64,000 nt of DNA from Psychrosphaera saromensis (lineage in GTDB: Bacteria; Pseudomonadota; Gammaproteobacteria; Enterobacterales; Alteromonadaceae). The notes beneath the pieces were generated by a model. It was given only the letters and a program-made list of their open reading frames with translations. It ran no database searches and had not been told where the DNA came from. Position numbers and translations under genes: made by a program. The stretch lies in NCBI RefSeq assembly GCF_002954545.1, contig NZ_MSCH01000003.1:1638824-1702823 (forward strand), in the 5' to 3' direction. The first letter of the stretch is position 1. Every line of letters begins with the position of its first letter. This document shows, piece by piece, positions 36,193 through 45,717 of the stretch.

Positions 36193-37611
36193 ATGAAAAA
36201 ACAACAAGAAAGTAGCGCTGATAAAAAATTATTTGTTTTAGACACCAACATATTACTGCACGACCCCCATGCATTTTTCAATTTCCAAGAACATGATGTA
36301 TTAATTCCAATGACCGTATTGGAAGAGCTTGACCATATTAAAGATCGTAACAAAGATGTATCCCGCGATGCACGTGTGGCTATTCGTTCATTAGAAAACA
36401 CCTTACAAGATGTAACTCCAGAGTTAATGATTGCAGGTGTGCCGCTTAACCGAGGGGATTTAAAAGACAGTACAGTGACTGGGCATCTTCTTATTTTAAA
36501 CGATCACCATATTAATCCAGAAGTGTCAGGTTTACCTGGTGGTGAAAATGACAATAAAATTATAAACGCGGCGTTATTTCTACAAAAAAAATACAGTCAA
36601 AAAAATGAGCCGGATGTCACCGTTGTTCTGGTTACCAAAGACATTAACATGCGATTAAAAGCTAAAGGTGCAGGGTTAAAACATGTTGAAGACTATAGAA
36701 CCGATCAGCTAATTGATGACATACGTTTCCTTACCAAAGGTTATGAAGAGTTTGAAGGTGACTTTTGGCAAAACGTTGCTGCAGTTGAAACAACCACAAT
36801 AGGCCGAGACACCACACATTCAGTTAAAGCGGAGAATTTAGAAAATACATTTATCAATGAATATTTACTGGACGATAAATCTGACTTTGCAGCACGTGTG
36901 GTAAAAAAAGACGATGATCATATCGACTTACTTGATTTAGGCCGACAGCGTCTGCTTGCTAGAGAAGCTTGGGGAATTAAACCTAAAAACATTTATCAGG
37001 GAATGGCACTTAATGCCTTACTTGACCCCAATATAGAACTGGTTATTTTAACCGGCCCTGCTGGCTGCGGAAAGACCTTGCTGGCGTTAGCTGCTGCACT
37101 TGAGATGGTGGTGGAACAAGGTATTTACGATAAAATATTAGTGACGCGTAATACGCCAGAAATCGCGGAGTCGATAGGTTTTTTACCGGGAACGGAAGAA
37201 GAAAAAATGGCACCTTGGTTAGCTGCGATTACGGACTCGTTAGAAGTGCTGCATAAAAACGATGAGAACCCGAGCTCTAGCCTTAATTACATTATGGAAA
37301 AAGCCAACATCCAGTTTAAGTCCGTTAACTTTATGCGCGGTCGCAGTATACAAAATGCAGTGGTGTTGTTAGATGAATGTCAGAACTTAACCGCATCACA
37401 ATTAAAAACAATTATTACTCGCTGCGGTGAGGGGACTAAATTAGTGTGTTCAGGCAACTTAGCGCAAATTGATAGTAACTATCTTACCGCGGTAACTTCA
37501 GGATTAACTTATATAGTTGAGAGATTTAAAAACTTTGAAGGCAGTGCAACTGTGAACTTAAACGGTGTTGTTCGCAGTCGTTTAGCGCAATTTGCGGAAG
37601 AAAATTTATAA
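36193..37611 (+). CDS. PIN domain-PhoH ATPase fusion (PhoH2-like)
   Basis: A 472-residue protein joining an N-terminal PIN ribonuclease domain to a PhoH-type ATPase. The PIN part starts FVLDTNILLHDPHAF and has MTVLEELDHIKD, then acidic residues near VTKDINMRLKA (about 153). The ATPase has Walker A LTGPAGCGKTLLALA (about residue 293) and Walker B VVLLDECQNLT, with LVCSGNLAQID behind it. PhoH2 proteins of this layout have been described as RNA helicase/ribonucleases. The ATG at 36193 has AAGGGCG upstream. It is divergent from the peroxidase gene and convergent with the HD-GYP gene, with a 13-bp hairpin between the last two. Confidence 0.93.
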   Translation: MKKQQESSADKKLFVLDTNILLHDPHAFFNFQEHDVLIPMTVLEELDHIKDRNKDVSRDARVAIRSLENTLQDVTPELMIAGVPLNRGDLKDSTVTGHLLILNDHHINPEVSGLPGGENDNKIINAALFLQKKYSQKNEPDVTVVLVTKDINMRLKAKGAGLKHVEDYRTDQLIDDIRFLTKGYEEFEGDFWQNVAAVETTTIGRDTTHSVKAENLENTFINEYLLDDKSDFAARVVKKDDDHIDLLDLGRQRLLAREAWGIKPKNIYQGMALNALLDPNIELVILTGPAGCGKTLLALAAALEMVVEQGIYDKILVTRNTPEIAESIGFLPGTEEEKMAPWLAAITDSLEVLHKNDENPSSSLNYIMEKANIQFKSVNFMRGRSIQNAVVLLDECQNLTASQLKTIITRCGEGTKLVCSGNLAQIDSNYLTAVTSGLTYIVERFKNFEGSATVNLNGVVRSRLAQFAEENL

Positions 37612-37641
37612 CGGTTAACGTGTATTTATATTAAAAATGGA

Positions 37642-37672
37642 TGTTAGTGGCCGATTCACTCGGTCACTAACA
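37642..37672. terminator. Candidate terminator hairpin between phoH and the HD-GYP gene
   Basis: TGTTAGTGGCCGA pairs with TCGGTCACTAACA (one G-U pair, five-base loop), giving a 13-bp stem in a convergent interval. The plus strand lacks a T-run; the minus strand has TTTTTAAT several bases later. Terminator activity is therefore likely only for the minus strand. Confidence 0.5.
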
Positions 37673-37738
37673 CAATATATACCTTGAAAATAAAACGAAT
37701 AACTATCGATGGATTGGCTGTGCAAGAACTAGAAGGAG

Positions 37739-39283
37739 TTAATGACTTTCCTGTGGTAAATGGTCGTCAAACTGACTTCTAATCTCGTTAAAAAGATGGA
37801 ACTTGTTAAAGAATATATCAATTAGTTCAGGGTCAAAGTGTTTGCCTTTTTGCTCATTAAGTAACTGAAATATCTGTTCATCGCTCCACGCTTCTTTGTA
37901 AACTCGATTACTACCTAATGCATCAAATACGTCAGCTATCGCGGTAATTCTTCCATATATATGGATGTTATCGCCCACTTTATTATTTGGATAACCTGTG
38001 CCATCCCATTTTTCATGATGCTCATAAGCAACAATAGCTGCGGCTTGTAAAATGTCTCTGTTACTACTGCGCAACATGTCGTAGCCTAATACCGCATGCG
38101 AGTCCATGATCTCGCGTTCATCCGCAGTAAGTGGCCCTGGTTTATTTAATATGGAGTCTGGTATTGCAACCTTTCCAATGTCATGCATTGGGCTGGCTTG
38201 TTTTAATATTTCAGACTCTTTTCTGGATAAGCCATATTCCACCGCTAATACTCTAGAATATTCCGCCACTCTTTTTACATGGTTGCCGGTTTCTTTTGAG
38301 CGGCTTTCACCAATAGCCCCCATCATAAAAATGATTTCTTTTTGAGTTTCTACAATATCTTTATTAAGACTACCAATTTCATACGCCATATTATTTAAGC
38401 TATCCATTAAATAGCCGATTTCATCAAAACTCGTGATTTTAAGATTAATATCATAATCACCATTACTTATTTTCTTTGTTGCTACGTTAAGTTCTTTAAA
38501 TGAATGTTTGAATGTGGCCAATAACATTTCTGACAAACTCCAGCCAAAGGCGATGACGACAAATAACATAAAAAATAACACTGGATATTGATTGTTTATA
38601 AATACTGAATCTTCGGTGATCAGTAGGAAATAGATAATGATCCCAAATAAAGCGCAAGGAAATAATACAACGGCGAGAAAAAGCATCTGAATTTTATTTC
38701 TAAAACTTAGGGCTTTGTTTTCATGACTAAACATTGAGTTGTCATTTTTGAAAATTGATGTGAAAAATATTCTTTTATTGTAAATGTCTAAAGCAAAAAA
38801 GGTAAAGGCATAAGCCGCAACACTAATGGTTAATTGTACGGCCAGATTGGTGGTAATAAATCCACTGGATGGGATTAAATCTAAAAACACTAAAACCATG
38901 ATTTGAAATATGGAAAAGAACCAACCGTATAAAATCACTTTAGATAAGGTGATAGGTAAGTTAATTATTTGTGTTTTAACTTGTTGTGAAATCTTTAATT
39001 CTTTGCTGCCAATAGCTTTAAGTAATGGGTAATGAATGTAAATTCCAGCCAGAATAGGCACTAAGTAAGCTGTAAGGTATAAGTATATAAATTCATTAAT
39101 GAGCAATTCATGTGTGGTTGCTAGAGAGAAATTGGTTATGTCAGTCGTTGCTTGAATATGCGATGAGAATATTTGGTGGAAAAATAATAATAACCAAGTC
39201 ATTAAAAAATTAATGGCTAAGACGATTAACACTACTGTCGACAGATGTTTGATCAGGATAATTTGTGTCTTATTTATTGCCAT
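37739..39283 (-). CDS. Membrane HD-GYP cyclic di-GMP phosphodiesterase
   Basis: A 514-residue protein with about six N-terminal membrane segments (residues 8-270), a HAMP-like linker (SFKELNVATKKISNGDYD, about 270-310) and a C-terminal HD-GYP domain. The domain carries MHDIGKVAIPD (metal-binding HD, about residue 364), SHAVLGYDML, and the signature HHEKWDGTGYP (about 420), so it should hydrolyse cyclic di-GMP. The membrane part resembles no sensor family I can name with confidence. It is a single gene, convergent with phoH, with LysR downstream of its own promoter region. It is one of three cyclic di-GMP enzymes in the window. Confidence 0.93.
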   Translation of the reverse strand: MAINKTQIILIKHLSTVVLIVLAINFLMTWLLLFFHQIFSSHIQATTDITNFSLATTHELLINEFIYLYLTAYLVPILAGIYIHYPLLKAIGSKELKISQQVKTQIINLPITLSKVILYGWFFSIFQIMVLVFLDLIPSSGFITTNLAVQLTISVAAYAFTFFALDIYNKRIFFTSIFKNDNSMFSHENKALSFRNKIQMLFLAVVLFPCALFGIIIYFLLITEDSVFINNQYPVLFFMLFVVIAFGWSLSEMLLATFKHSFKELNVATKKISNGDYDINLKITSFDEIGYLMDSLNNMAYEIGSLNKDIVETQKEIIFMMGAIGESRSKETGNHVKRVAEYSRVLAVEYGLSRKESEILKQASPMHDIGKVAIPDSILNKPGPLTADEREIMDSHAVLGYDMLRSSNRDILQAAAIVAYEHHEKWDGTGYPNNKVGDNIHIYGRITAIADVFDALGSNRVYKEAWSDEQIFQLLNEQKGKHFDPELIDIFFNKFHLFNEIRSQFDDHLPQESH

Positions 39284-39512
39284 ACTCTGAACATACTCAT
39301 TTTTAATACTAAATCTGTAAAATTAAATGTTTAACAAGACATCACATCACCGGAAACTTATAGATGCTAGCCGCACACTCCACATGACTTTATTAAAGGA
39401 GTAGTAACTATAGCTTGCAAGGCTCTATTAGCAAATGTGTATTTGTCTGTTGGTCGCTGTGGTTTTAAGGAGATATTAGGAAAATGATAAGATTGATTAT
39501 TGCGGAACTAAA

Positions 39513-40397
39513 TTACTGCTGCTCTAGGGCAGTAAGTAGATACTCTCGTAATGTATTTAGGTTGGCATCGTAACTTTTACGATGAGGTAATATCATATTT
39601 AGTGGTGAGTTTTCTTTTTCAAACTCAGGTAACAAAGGGATTAAACGTCCAGCTTCAATATCCTGGATAACATCAAACCCTGTCTTATAAACAATCCCAG
39701 CCCCTTTTAATGCTAATCGGCGAAGGTAGTCGCCGTCATCGGATAAATGTTTCCCCGTTACTTTTACTGAAAATACCTGTTTGTTTTGAAAGAAGCGCCA
39801 GATATCCGTTAGGTTATCGTCACCGGTAAAGTGCAAACAATTATGTTGTCGTAAATCTTCAGGTTTTAATGGGGTACCGTGCAAAGCTAAATACTCTGGA
39901 GATGCACATAAGATTCGAGTGTTGTTTCTTATTAAAGGTAAAGATATTAAAGATGAGTCGTTTGGCTCACCGTAACGTAAAGCCGCATCAACGGTTTGCG
40001 AGTAAAAGTTGGCATACTTATCACTTAAGCGCACTTTTAGTTTTATATCTGGATATTGAATTTGAAACTCACAAAGGTGTTCCATAAGAATATTGCGGCC
40101 AAAGTCTGACGGTACCGATAAGGTCATGCTTCCTTGTAAGCTATTGAGCTGAACTGACTGTTTCCCTTGAGTTAAGCTCTCCAGCGCTTTTCTGGCGTGA
40201 GGCAAAAAGTTATGACCGGTTTGCGTTAAGGTTAAACTGCGGGTAGAACGTTGTATTAAACGGGTGTCTAAATCTAGCTCTAGCCTTTTTAGCGCGGCAC
40301 TTGCAGCCGCAGGGGTTACTGATAATTCACGTGCTACTGCAGATAAGTTACCTAGCTCGCTTGCGAGTACAAAAACCTTAACGTCAAAAAATTTCAT
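39513..40397 (-). CDS. LysR-family transcriptional regulator
   Basis: The N-terminal winged-helix (about 1-60) reads KFFDVKVFVLASELGNLSAVARELSVTPAAASAALKRLE, followed by a substrate-binding domain (about 85-290). A TTG (40409) would add four residues; the ATG at 40397 is preferred (294 residues). It is divergent from the thioredoxin-CcdA-HAD operon, with about 104 bases between the starts. By the usual LysR arrangement it probably controls that operon. Its co-inducer is unknown. The divergent interval contains AT-rich stretches but no palindrome I would call an operator. Confidence 0.93.
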   Translation of the reverse strand: MKFFDVKVFVLASELGNLSAVARELSVTPAAASAALKRLELDLDTRLIQRSTRSLTLTQTGHNFLPHARKALESLTQGKQSVQLNSLQGSMTLSVPSDFGRNILMEHLCEFQIQYPDIKLKVRLSDKYANFYSQTVDAALRYGEPNDSSLISLPLIRNNTRILCASPEYLALHGTPLKPEDLRQHNCLHFTGDDNLTDIWRFFQNKQVFSVKVTGKHLSDDGDYLRRLALKGAGIVYKTGFDVIQDIEAGRLIPLLPEFEKENSPLNMILPHRKSYDANLNTLREYLLTALEQQ

Positions 40398-40500
40398 GGT
40401 TATTTTCAAAATTTAATTGAAAGTGAATTCGATTTTACCACCATTATCAAAAATAATTTATCTTTTATACTGCTAATTCATAATCAGAGGAGATTAAGTT

Positions 40501-40908
40501 ATGTCATTAAAACGTTCATTTTTATTCACGGTATTTACGGTAGCAGTTTCTTTGTTATCTAGTGTGTCAGCTAATGCGGCTGATTTTGCAAAAGCGCCTT
40601 TTGAAAAAGAGTTGTTTGATAAATTACAAGCTAACGGCGAAGTTGTGCTTGTTGATGTATATGCACCTTGGTGTCCTACTTGTAAAAAACAACAGAAAGT
40701 AATTGGTCAGTATTTTTCTGCCAACCCAGAAAGCAAAGTTAAAGTCTTAGTTGTTGATTACGACAATCAAACTGAGTGGGTTAAATATTTTAAAGCGCCA
40801 CGTCAATCAACCTTATATTTATATAAAAATGGTGAACAAAAGTGGTTTAGTGTTGCTGAAACTCGCAAAGAAAAAATCTTTGCCGCAATAGACTCAGCCG
40901 TTAAATAA
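40501..40908 (+). CDS. Secreted thioredoxin-fold protein
   Basis: A 135-residue protein with a signal peptide ending about residue 26 (SVSANAAD) and a thioredoxin fold. The active-site motif is CPTC in VDVYAPWCPTCKKQQ (about residue 55). The cis-proline region appears as APRQSTLYLYKNG. It is therefore a periplasmic dithiol protein. GAGGAG before the ATG is a strong ribosome-binding site. The CcdA-like gene starts one base after its stop. The pair looks like a split DsbD: membrane electron carrier plus periplasmic thioredoxin. Confidence 0.93.
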   Translation: MSLKRSFLFTVFTVAVSLLSSVSANAADFAKAPFEKELFDKLQANGEVVLVDVYAPWCPTCKKQQKVIGQYFSANPESKVKVLVVDYDNQTEWVKYFKAPRQSTLYLYKNGEQKWFSVAETRKEKIFAAIDSAVK

Positions 40909-40909
40909 T

Positions 40910-41602
40910 ATGGACTTGGTCGCTATTCCATTAGCATTCCTTGCTGGGGTGCTAAGTTTACTATCCCCATGTGTATTACCAATGATACCCGTTGTTGCCA
41001 GTTCTGCTGTTCGCAGTTCTCGTAAAGGGATCATAATGTTAGCACTTGGCCTTAGCCTTTCATTTGCGTTGGCGGGGACTTTACTCACCTTTGCACTGAT
41101 AAGTTTAGGCTTGTCACCTGAAGTCTTAAGGTACTTTTCTGCGAGTTTATTATTATTCATTGCTGCTGCAATATTAATACAGCCGATTGGTGATTGGTTA
41201 ACCCTTAGGTTGTCTTTATTGATGAGTCGTTTGCCAAATCATAACGTGCAAGGCGACGGTGTTTTAACACAATTTGCCGTAGGTGCTTCGTTAGGATTAG
41301 TTTGGTTACCTTGTGTTGGGCCAACGTTGGGAGCCGCTATTGCGTTAGCATCTACAGGGCAAAGCTTAGGGTCTGCATTTTTAGTCATGTTGGCATTTGG
41401 TATTGGAACCGCGATTCCTTTAATTGGCTTTAGTTTGTTAGTGCGAAAATCATTAAGCAAATGGGCGACTAAGGCATCAGTAGCCAAAAAAGTTATGGGG
41501 GTATCATTGATACTGTTGTCCTTGATAATCTTTACTGGCTTTGACCGTACACTAGAAATGTTAGCTTTAGATATCATGCCTGAATGGCTATACAACATAT
41601 AA
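40910..41602 (+). CDS. CcdA/DsbD-type membrane thiol electron carrier
   Basis: A 230-residue membrane protein with six predicted helices. It carries the two redox-active cysteines of the family, in LSLLSPCVLPMIPV (about residue 21) and VWLPCVGPTLG (about 142). CcdA-type proteins carry electrons from cytoplasmic thioredoxin to periplasmic acceptors. The likely acceptor is the secreted thioredoxin encoded one base upstream. It is followed after 17 bases by a secreted HAD-family protein. The length is that of CcdA, not full DsbD, so the periplasmic alpha and gamma domains are absent and replaced by the separate thioredoxin. Confidence 0.93.
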   Translation: MDLVAIPLAFLAGVLSLLSPCVLPMIPVVASSAVRSSRKGIIMLALGLSLSFALAGTLLTFALISLGLSPEVLRYFSASLLLFIAAAILIQPIGDWLTLRLSLLMSRLPNHNVQGDGVLTQFAVGASLGLVWLPCVGPTLGAAIALASTGQSLGSAFLVMLAFGIGTAIPLIGFSLLVRKSLSKWATKASVAKKVMGVSLILLSLIIFTGFDRTLEMLALDIMPEWLYNI

Positions 41603-41619
41603 AATAGAAAGAGTAGAAA

Positions 41620-42384
41620 ATGAAAGTTAAGTTATTTATTATCTGCACTTTGTTGGCGCTGATCACAACGCCTTCAATCGCAAAAGAAAGTCTACAGAAT
41701 GAACAGAAAGCCTTACCTAAAGTTATCTTTTTTGATGTTAACCAAACATTATTAGACTTAAGTAATGTCGCTAAGTCGGTGACGGTTGCCTTGAAAGGCA
41801 GAGATGATCTGGTAAGTAGTTGGTTCACAACTATGTTGCATTACTCTTTAGTGAGCAATGCGATTAACGATTACCATCATTTTGGTGAAATTGGCGTAGC
41901 GGCTTTGCAATTGGTGGCTAAGCAAAACAATATTCCATTAACTGAAAATGAAGCTAAGCTGGCTATCCAAACACCATTTAGAGACTTACAGCCACATCTT
42001 GATGTTGTTATGGGATTGAAAAAATTTAAAGACAGCGGCATTAAATTAATAACCCTGACTAATTCGTCAGATGCGGGTATTGCAAGCCAACTTAAAAATG
42101 CGAAATTAACTGAGTATTTTGAAGGCTCATTAACTGTGCAGCATTTACAGGTTTTTAAACCAGACTTACGAGTATATAAATGGGCGCTAGAACAAATGAA
42201 TGTGGACGCCGCTGATGCAATGTTAATTGCAGCACATACGTGGGACATTGCCGGAGCTGCTAAAGTCGGCATGCAAACGGGTTTTATAGCACGTCCTGGT
42301 CAATATGAATTTGAATTGGTCGATAAAGCCGATTACGCGGCACCTGATTTAATTCAATTAGCGGATAAAATTCTAACTCGCTAA
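41620..42384 (+). CDS. Secreted haloacid dehalogenase-like (HAD type II) hydrolase
   Basis: A 254-residue HAD-superfamily protein resembling L-2-haloacid dehalogenases. Motif I is FFDVNQTLLD (nucleophile aspartate about residue 39; no second phosphatase aspartate). Motif II is LTNSS, the lysine is in QVFKPDLRVY, and the last motif is IAAHTWDIAGA. An N-terminal signal peptide is evident (KLFIICTLLALITTPSIA), which is unusual because dehalogenases of this type are normally cytoplasmic. It is the last gene of the thioredoxin-CcdA operon. Substrate is not predictable; haloacid or phosphoester hydrolysis are both possible. A terminator follows the gene. Confidence 0.85.
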   Translation: MKVKLFIICTLLALITTPSIAKESLQNEQKALPKVIFFDVNQTLLDLSNVAKSVTVALKGRDDLVSSWFTTMLHYSLVSNAINDYHHFGEIGVAALQLVAKQNNIPLTENEAKLAIQTPFRDLQPHLDVVMGLKKFKDSGIKLITLTNSSDAGIASQLKNAKLTEYFEGSLTVQHLQVFKPDLRVYKWALEQMNVDAADAMLIAAHTWDIAGAAKVGMQTGFIARPGQYEFELVDKADYAAPDLIQLADKILTR

Positions 42385-42430
42385 TTTCCCCCCGCAGGCC
42401 AGTAAATTTACTCTGCTTAAGATAATCCTG

Positions 42431-42457
42431 CACCTTGCTAAGGTGTGGTTTTTTTTA
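42431..42457 (+). terminator. Intrinsic terminator of the thioredoxin-CcdA-HAD operon
   Basis: CACCTT pairs with AAGGTG around a three-base loop, followed by TGG and a run of nine T. The rest of the 42385-42754 interval is AT-rich with no supported gene, and holds the promoter of the CDF gene. Confidence 0.75.
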
Positions 42458-42754
42458 TATTAATATCTGTGACACAGCAAGTTAAACGTAAAATCAAAAT
42501 CAACTCATACTTTTCTTGATACTATTTAGTCTCATTGTTTATCTCTAGCTTTTCATCTCCAATTTTTACTTCATTTGCAGCTATCGTTAAAATTTGTAAA
42601 CTTTTGCCTCTTTTTAAGTAAGCTAAACGCTACTATTTATAAATAGCCAAATTAGCTCCTATTGGTTTTATTGTTTTTTTTGCTGTTACAATATGATTTT
42701 AGAGCTATTCTTCCTTTTGCTTCTTTCATGTATCCAACTATAGGACAATTATTC

Positions 42755-43675
42755 ATGGGTCATAATCACTCTCATCATCATGGGCATTCTCACTCTCACC
42801 ATGGGCACTCGCACGATGGCAAATTAAGTATTGCTGTGTTCATTAATATTTTATTAACGGTAGTACAAATTATAGGTGGATTAGTTTCAGGTAGCCTATC
42901 GCTTATCGCAGATGCGCTGCATAACTTAAGTGATGCAGGCGCGATTGTTATTGCTATTGTGGCTAGGAAAGTTGCTAGACGACCCGCCAGTAAAGAAATG
43001 ACCTATGGCTTTAAACGTGCCGAAATTTTAGGTGCGTTAATCAATAGTACAACCTTGATCATTGTGGGTTTGTATTTGGTTTACGAGGCCGTATCTAGTT
43101 ATTTTAACCCTGAGCCGATAGACGGTTGGATAGTCGTTTGGATAGCAACAATTGCATTGTTGATCGATACCGCAACAGCATGGTTAACGTATAAGTCGGG
43201 TGCGAAAGATAACTTAAATTTGAAAGCCGCTTTTATTCATAATTTATCAGATGCGTTTGCATCAGTCGTGGTGATTGTGGCTGGTACTTTGATCATTCTA
43301 TATCAGTGGTATGTAGTGGATTTAATTGCCACAATCGCTATCTCTATTTATGTTATTTACCACGGTTTATCATTAGCAAAACAAAGTATTAATATTTTAA
43401 TGCAGGCTGCACCAGAGGGGATTGATGTTGATGAGCTATGCAATCAAATTGAGTCGTTAACAAATATAGAAAAAGTACATCATATTCATGTTTGGCAACT
43501 TGATGATAACGAAACCTTGTTAGAAGCGAGTTTGTCATTACAAGAACAAGCCAGTTCCGGCAGCCTATTGCAAGTTAAGCAATTGTTGGCAATGCAGTAT
43601 GCTATTAAGCATTCAACTATTGAGATTGTATTTGATAAAGGCACTGAAGAAGGTAATTGTTACCAATTAGGTTAA
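42755..43675 (+). CDS. Cation diffusion facilitator, CzcD/ZitB-like
   Basis: A proton-coupled metal exporter, probably for zinc or a similar divalent ion. An in-frame TTG at 42662 would add 31 unlikely residues. The ATG at 42755 has AGGA nine bases before it and begins the family-typical histidine-rich tail MGHNHSHHHGHSHSHHGHSH, so I take it (306 residues). Six membrane helices follow with the metal-site motifs SLIADALHNLSDAG (helix II) and AAFIHNLSDAFASV (helix V). A C-terminal cytoplasmic domain follows with HHIHVWQLD. It stands alone. Confidence 0.94.
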   Translation: MGHNHSHHHGHSHSHHGHSHDGKLSIAVFINILLTVVQIIGGLVSGSLSLIADALHNLSDAGAIVIAIVARKVARRPASKEMTYGFKRAEILGALINSTTLIIVGLYLVYEAVSSYFNPEPIDGWIVVWIATIALLIDTATAWLTYKSGAKDNLNLKAAFIHNLSDAFASVVVIVAGTLIILYQWYVVDLIATIAISIYVIYHGLSLAKQSINILMQAAPEGIDVDELCNQIESLTNIEKVHHIHVWQLDDNETLLEASLSLQEQASSGSLLQVKQLLAMQYAIKHSTIEIVFDKGTEEGNCYQLG

Positions 43676-43938
43676 TCTAGCTAAATAAATAAGCCGCTGT
43701 AAGCTCAAAAAAAACTGGGGCTGCATAGTGAGTTTATTAAATGTTTAAGTCGACAATTTCGGTGAAAAGCATGTTATATCTTAATAAAGTAGTTAAACAT
43801 GTAGATAAAATTAGATACTATGCTCAACAATAAAGATTGTCAGTCTTATGCTTAGTTATGCACCTAAGCGGACTATGTAAAATAAAAGCAATCGTAGAAT
43901 AAAAACAATAAAATAATGAAATTTAAGGGGAAGCTTCA

Positions 43939-45597
43939 ATGTCTGTAATTGAAAGAGAATCAATGGACTTTGATGTCGTGATTGTCGGTGCGGGACCAGC
44001 TGGTTTGTCAGCAGCGATAAGATTGATGCAAAAAGCACAAGAAAATGAACAAGAGTTAATGGTCTGTGTGGTAGAAAAAGGCTCTGAAGTTGGCGCTCAT
44101 GTATTATCAGGTGCTGTATTTGAACCTAAAGCGTTAGACGAATTAATTCCAGATTGGAAAGAAAAGGGCGCACCTTTAAACACAAAAGTCAGTCATGACG
44201 AAGTTTATTACTTACGCGGTGATGCAGCTTCAACAAAAATCCCTAGCTTTTCATTCCCAAAAACAATGCACAATAACGGTAACTATATCGTTTCGATGGG
44301 AAATGTTTGTCGCTGGTTAGCTGAGCAAGCTGAAGCGATGGGCGTTGAGATCTTTCCAGGCTTTCCTGCATCAAAAATATTATACGACGAGCAAGATAAC
44401 GTCGTTGGTATTCAAACGGGTGATATGGGATTAAATGAAGCTGGAGAGCAAAAAGATTCATTTATGCCGGGTATGGAACTAAGAGCAAAATACACAATTT
44501 TTGCTGAGGGTTGTCGTGGCCATTTAGGTAAAGAGTTAATTAACAAATATCAATTAGATGCCGACAAGTCGCCACAGCATTATGGACTTGGTTTCAAAGA
44601 AATTTGGGATGTCCCCGCTGAGCAACATCAAGAAGGTTTAGTTATCCATTCTGCAGGTTGGCCGTTAACCGGTGAGCTAAGTGGCGGTGGTTATTTATAT
44701 CACGCAGAAGGCAATCAAGTTGTTTGTGGTTTGATTATCGACCTTAATTACCAAAACCCTAATGTGAGCCCGTTTGACGAGTTTCAGCGTATGAAACATC
44801 ATCCAATATTCGCTAAACACTTAACTGGCGCTAAACGCATTGCGTACGGCGCTAGAGCCATTGCCAAAGGTGGTTTAAATTCGTTACCTAAGATGTCGAT
44901 GCCAGGTGGTTTTTTAGTGGGTTGTAATGCGGGTACGCTAAATTACGCAAAAATTAAAGGTAATCACGCAGCGATGAAATCTGCGATGATCACTGCGGAA
45001 GTTATTGCTGATGCGTTAAAAGCAGGCGATGAAGGTCAGTCTGATTTAACTCAATTACAAGATAAGTTTGAGCAAAGTTGGTTGTATGACGAATTAAAAT
45101 CAAGCCGTAATTTTGGCCCAGTAATGCACAAACTCGGTGTGTTCTTAGGTGGCGCTTATAATACGCTCGACCAAAATTGGTTTGGTGGTAAATTGCCATT
45201 TAACTTTACCGACAACACGCCAGATCATGCCAATATGAAGCTTGCTGGAGAATGCTCAAAACCTGATTACAGTAAGCCAGATGGCAAACTGAGCTTTGAC
45301 CGTTTATCGTCAGTGTTTTTGTCTAATACTAACCATGAAGAAGATCAGCCTGTTCATTTGCAACTCGCGGACCCTACAATTCCTTTAGTTAATTTAGAGA
45401 AATTTGATGAGCCAGCACAACGTTACTGTCCTGCAGGCGTTTACGAATTTGTTAAAAGTGAAACTGGTGAAAACCAATTCCAGATTAACTCACAAAACTG
45501 CGTACATTGTAAAACTTGTGATATAAAAGACCCGGCCCAAAATATTACCTGGGTAACACCTGAAGGTGGTGGCGGTCCTAATTACCCAAATATGTAA
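43939..45597 (+). CDS. Electron transfer flavoprotein-ubiquinone oxidoreductase
   Basis: ETF-QO passes electrons from electron transfer flavoprotein (fatty acid and amino acid oxidation) to ubiquinone. The 552-residue protein has an FAD-binding site VIVGAGPAGLSAAIRL (about residue 15), the membrane-associated region around ELSGGGYLYHAEGNQ, and a C-terminal 4Fe-4S site with NCVHCKTCDIKDP (about 520), ending in GGGGPNYPNM as expected. AAGGGGAAG precedes the ATG. It is transcribed alone; ETF itself is not in the window. The preceding 263 bases (43676-43938) contain no gene. A strong terminator follows. Confidence 0.96.
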   Translation: MSVIERESMDFDVVIVGAGPAGLSAAIRLMQKAQENEQELMVCVVEKGSEVGAHVLSGAVFEPKALDELIPDWKEKGAPLNTKVSHDEVYYLRGDAASTKIPSFSFPKTMHNNGNYIVSMGNVCRWLAEQAEAMGVEIFPGFPASKILYDEQDNVVGIQTGDMGLNEAGEQKDSFMPGMELRAKYTIFAEGCRGHLGKELINKYQLDADKSPQHYGLGFKEIWDVPAEQHQEGLVIHSAGWPLTGELSGGGYLYHAEGNQVVCGLIIDLNYQNPNVSPFDEFQRMKHHPIFAKHLTGAKRIAYGARAIAKGGLNSLPKMSMPGGFLVGCNAGTLNYAKIKGNHAAMKSAMITAEVIADALKAGDEGQSDLTQLQDKFEQSWLYDELKSSRNFGPVMHKLGVFLGGAYNTLDQNWFGGKLPFNFTDNTPDHANMKLAGECSKPDYSKPDGKLSFDRLSSVFLSNTNHEEDQPVHLQLADPTIPLVNLEKFDEPAQRYCPAGVYEFVKSETGENQFQINSQNCVHCKTCDIKDPAQNITWVTPEGGGGPNYPNM

Positions 45598-45623
45598 TAA
45601 TTCATATAAGGAAATTAGATCAG

Positions 45624-45656
45624 CAAAAAAAGGCGCAAAAGCAGCGCCTTTTTTTA
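45624..45656 (+). terminator. Intrinsic terminator of the ETF-QO gene
   Basis: AAAAAAAGGCGC pairs with GCGCCTTTTTTT around a seven-base loop, followed by further T. It separates the ETF-QO gene from the CBS-GGDEF gene. Confidence 0.92.
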
Positions 45657-45717
45657 TTTTTAGTAGTATAAAACTGGTACTTTCTTTAAGTAGGCACAGT
45701 GATAATTAAGATAACGA

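Noticed and set aside
39484-39573. 29-codon plus-strand frame preceded by AAGGAG about 11 bases upstream
   Set aside because: Most of it overlaps the 3' end of the LysR gene in antisense, the spacing is long and the peptide has no recognisable feature. It could be tested by ribosome profiling.
41739-41760. Haloacid dehalogenase motif I lacking the second aspartate, considered as an inactivating change
   Set aside because: DVNQTLLD-type motifs lacking the second aspartate are normal in type II dehalogenases, so the enzyme is not judged inactive.
42662-42754. Upstream 31-codon extension of the CDF exporter from a TTG
   Set aside because: The extension is hydrophobic with no family match; the ATG at 42755 has a proper ribosome-binding site and begins the histidine-rich tail.
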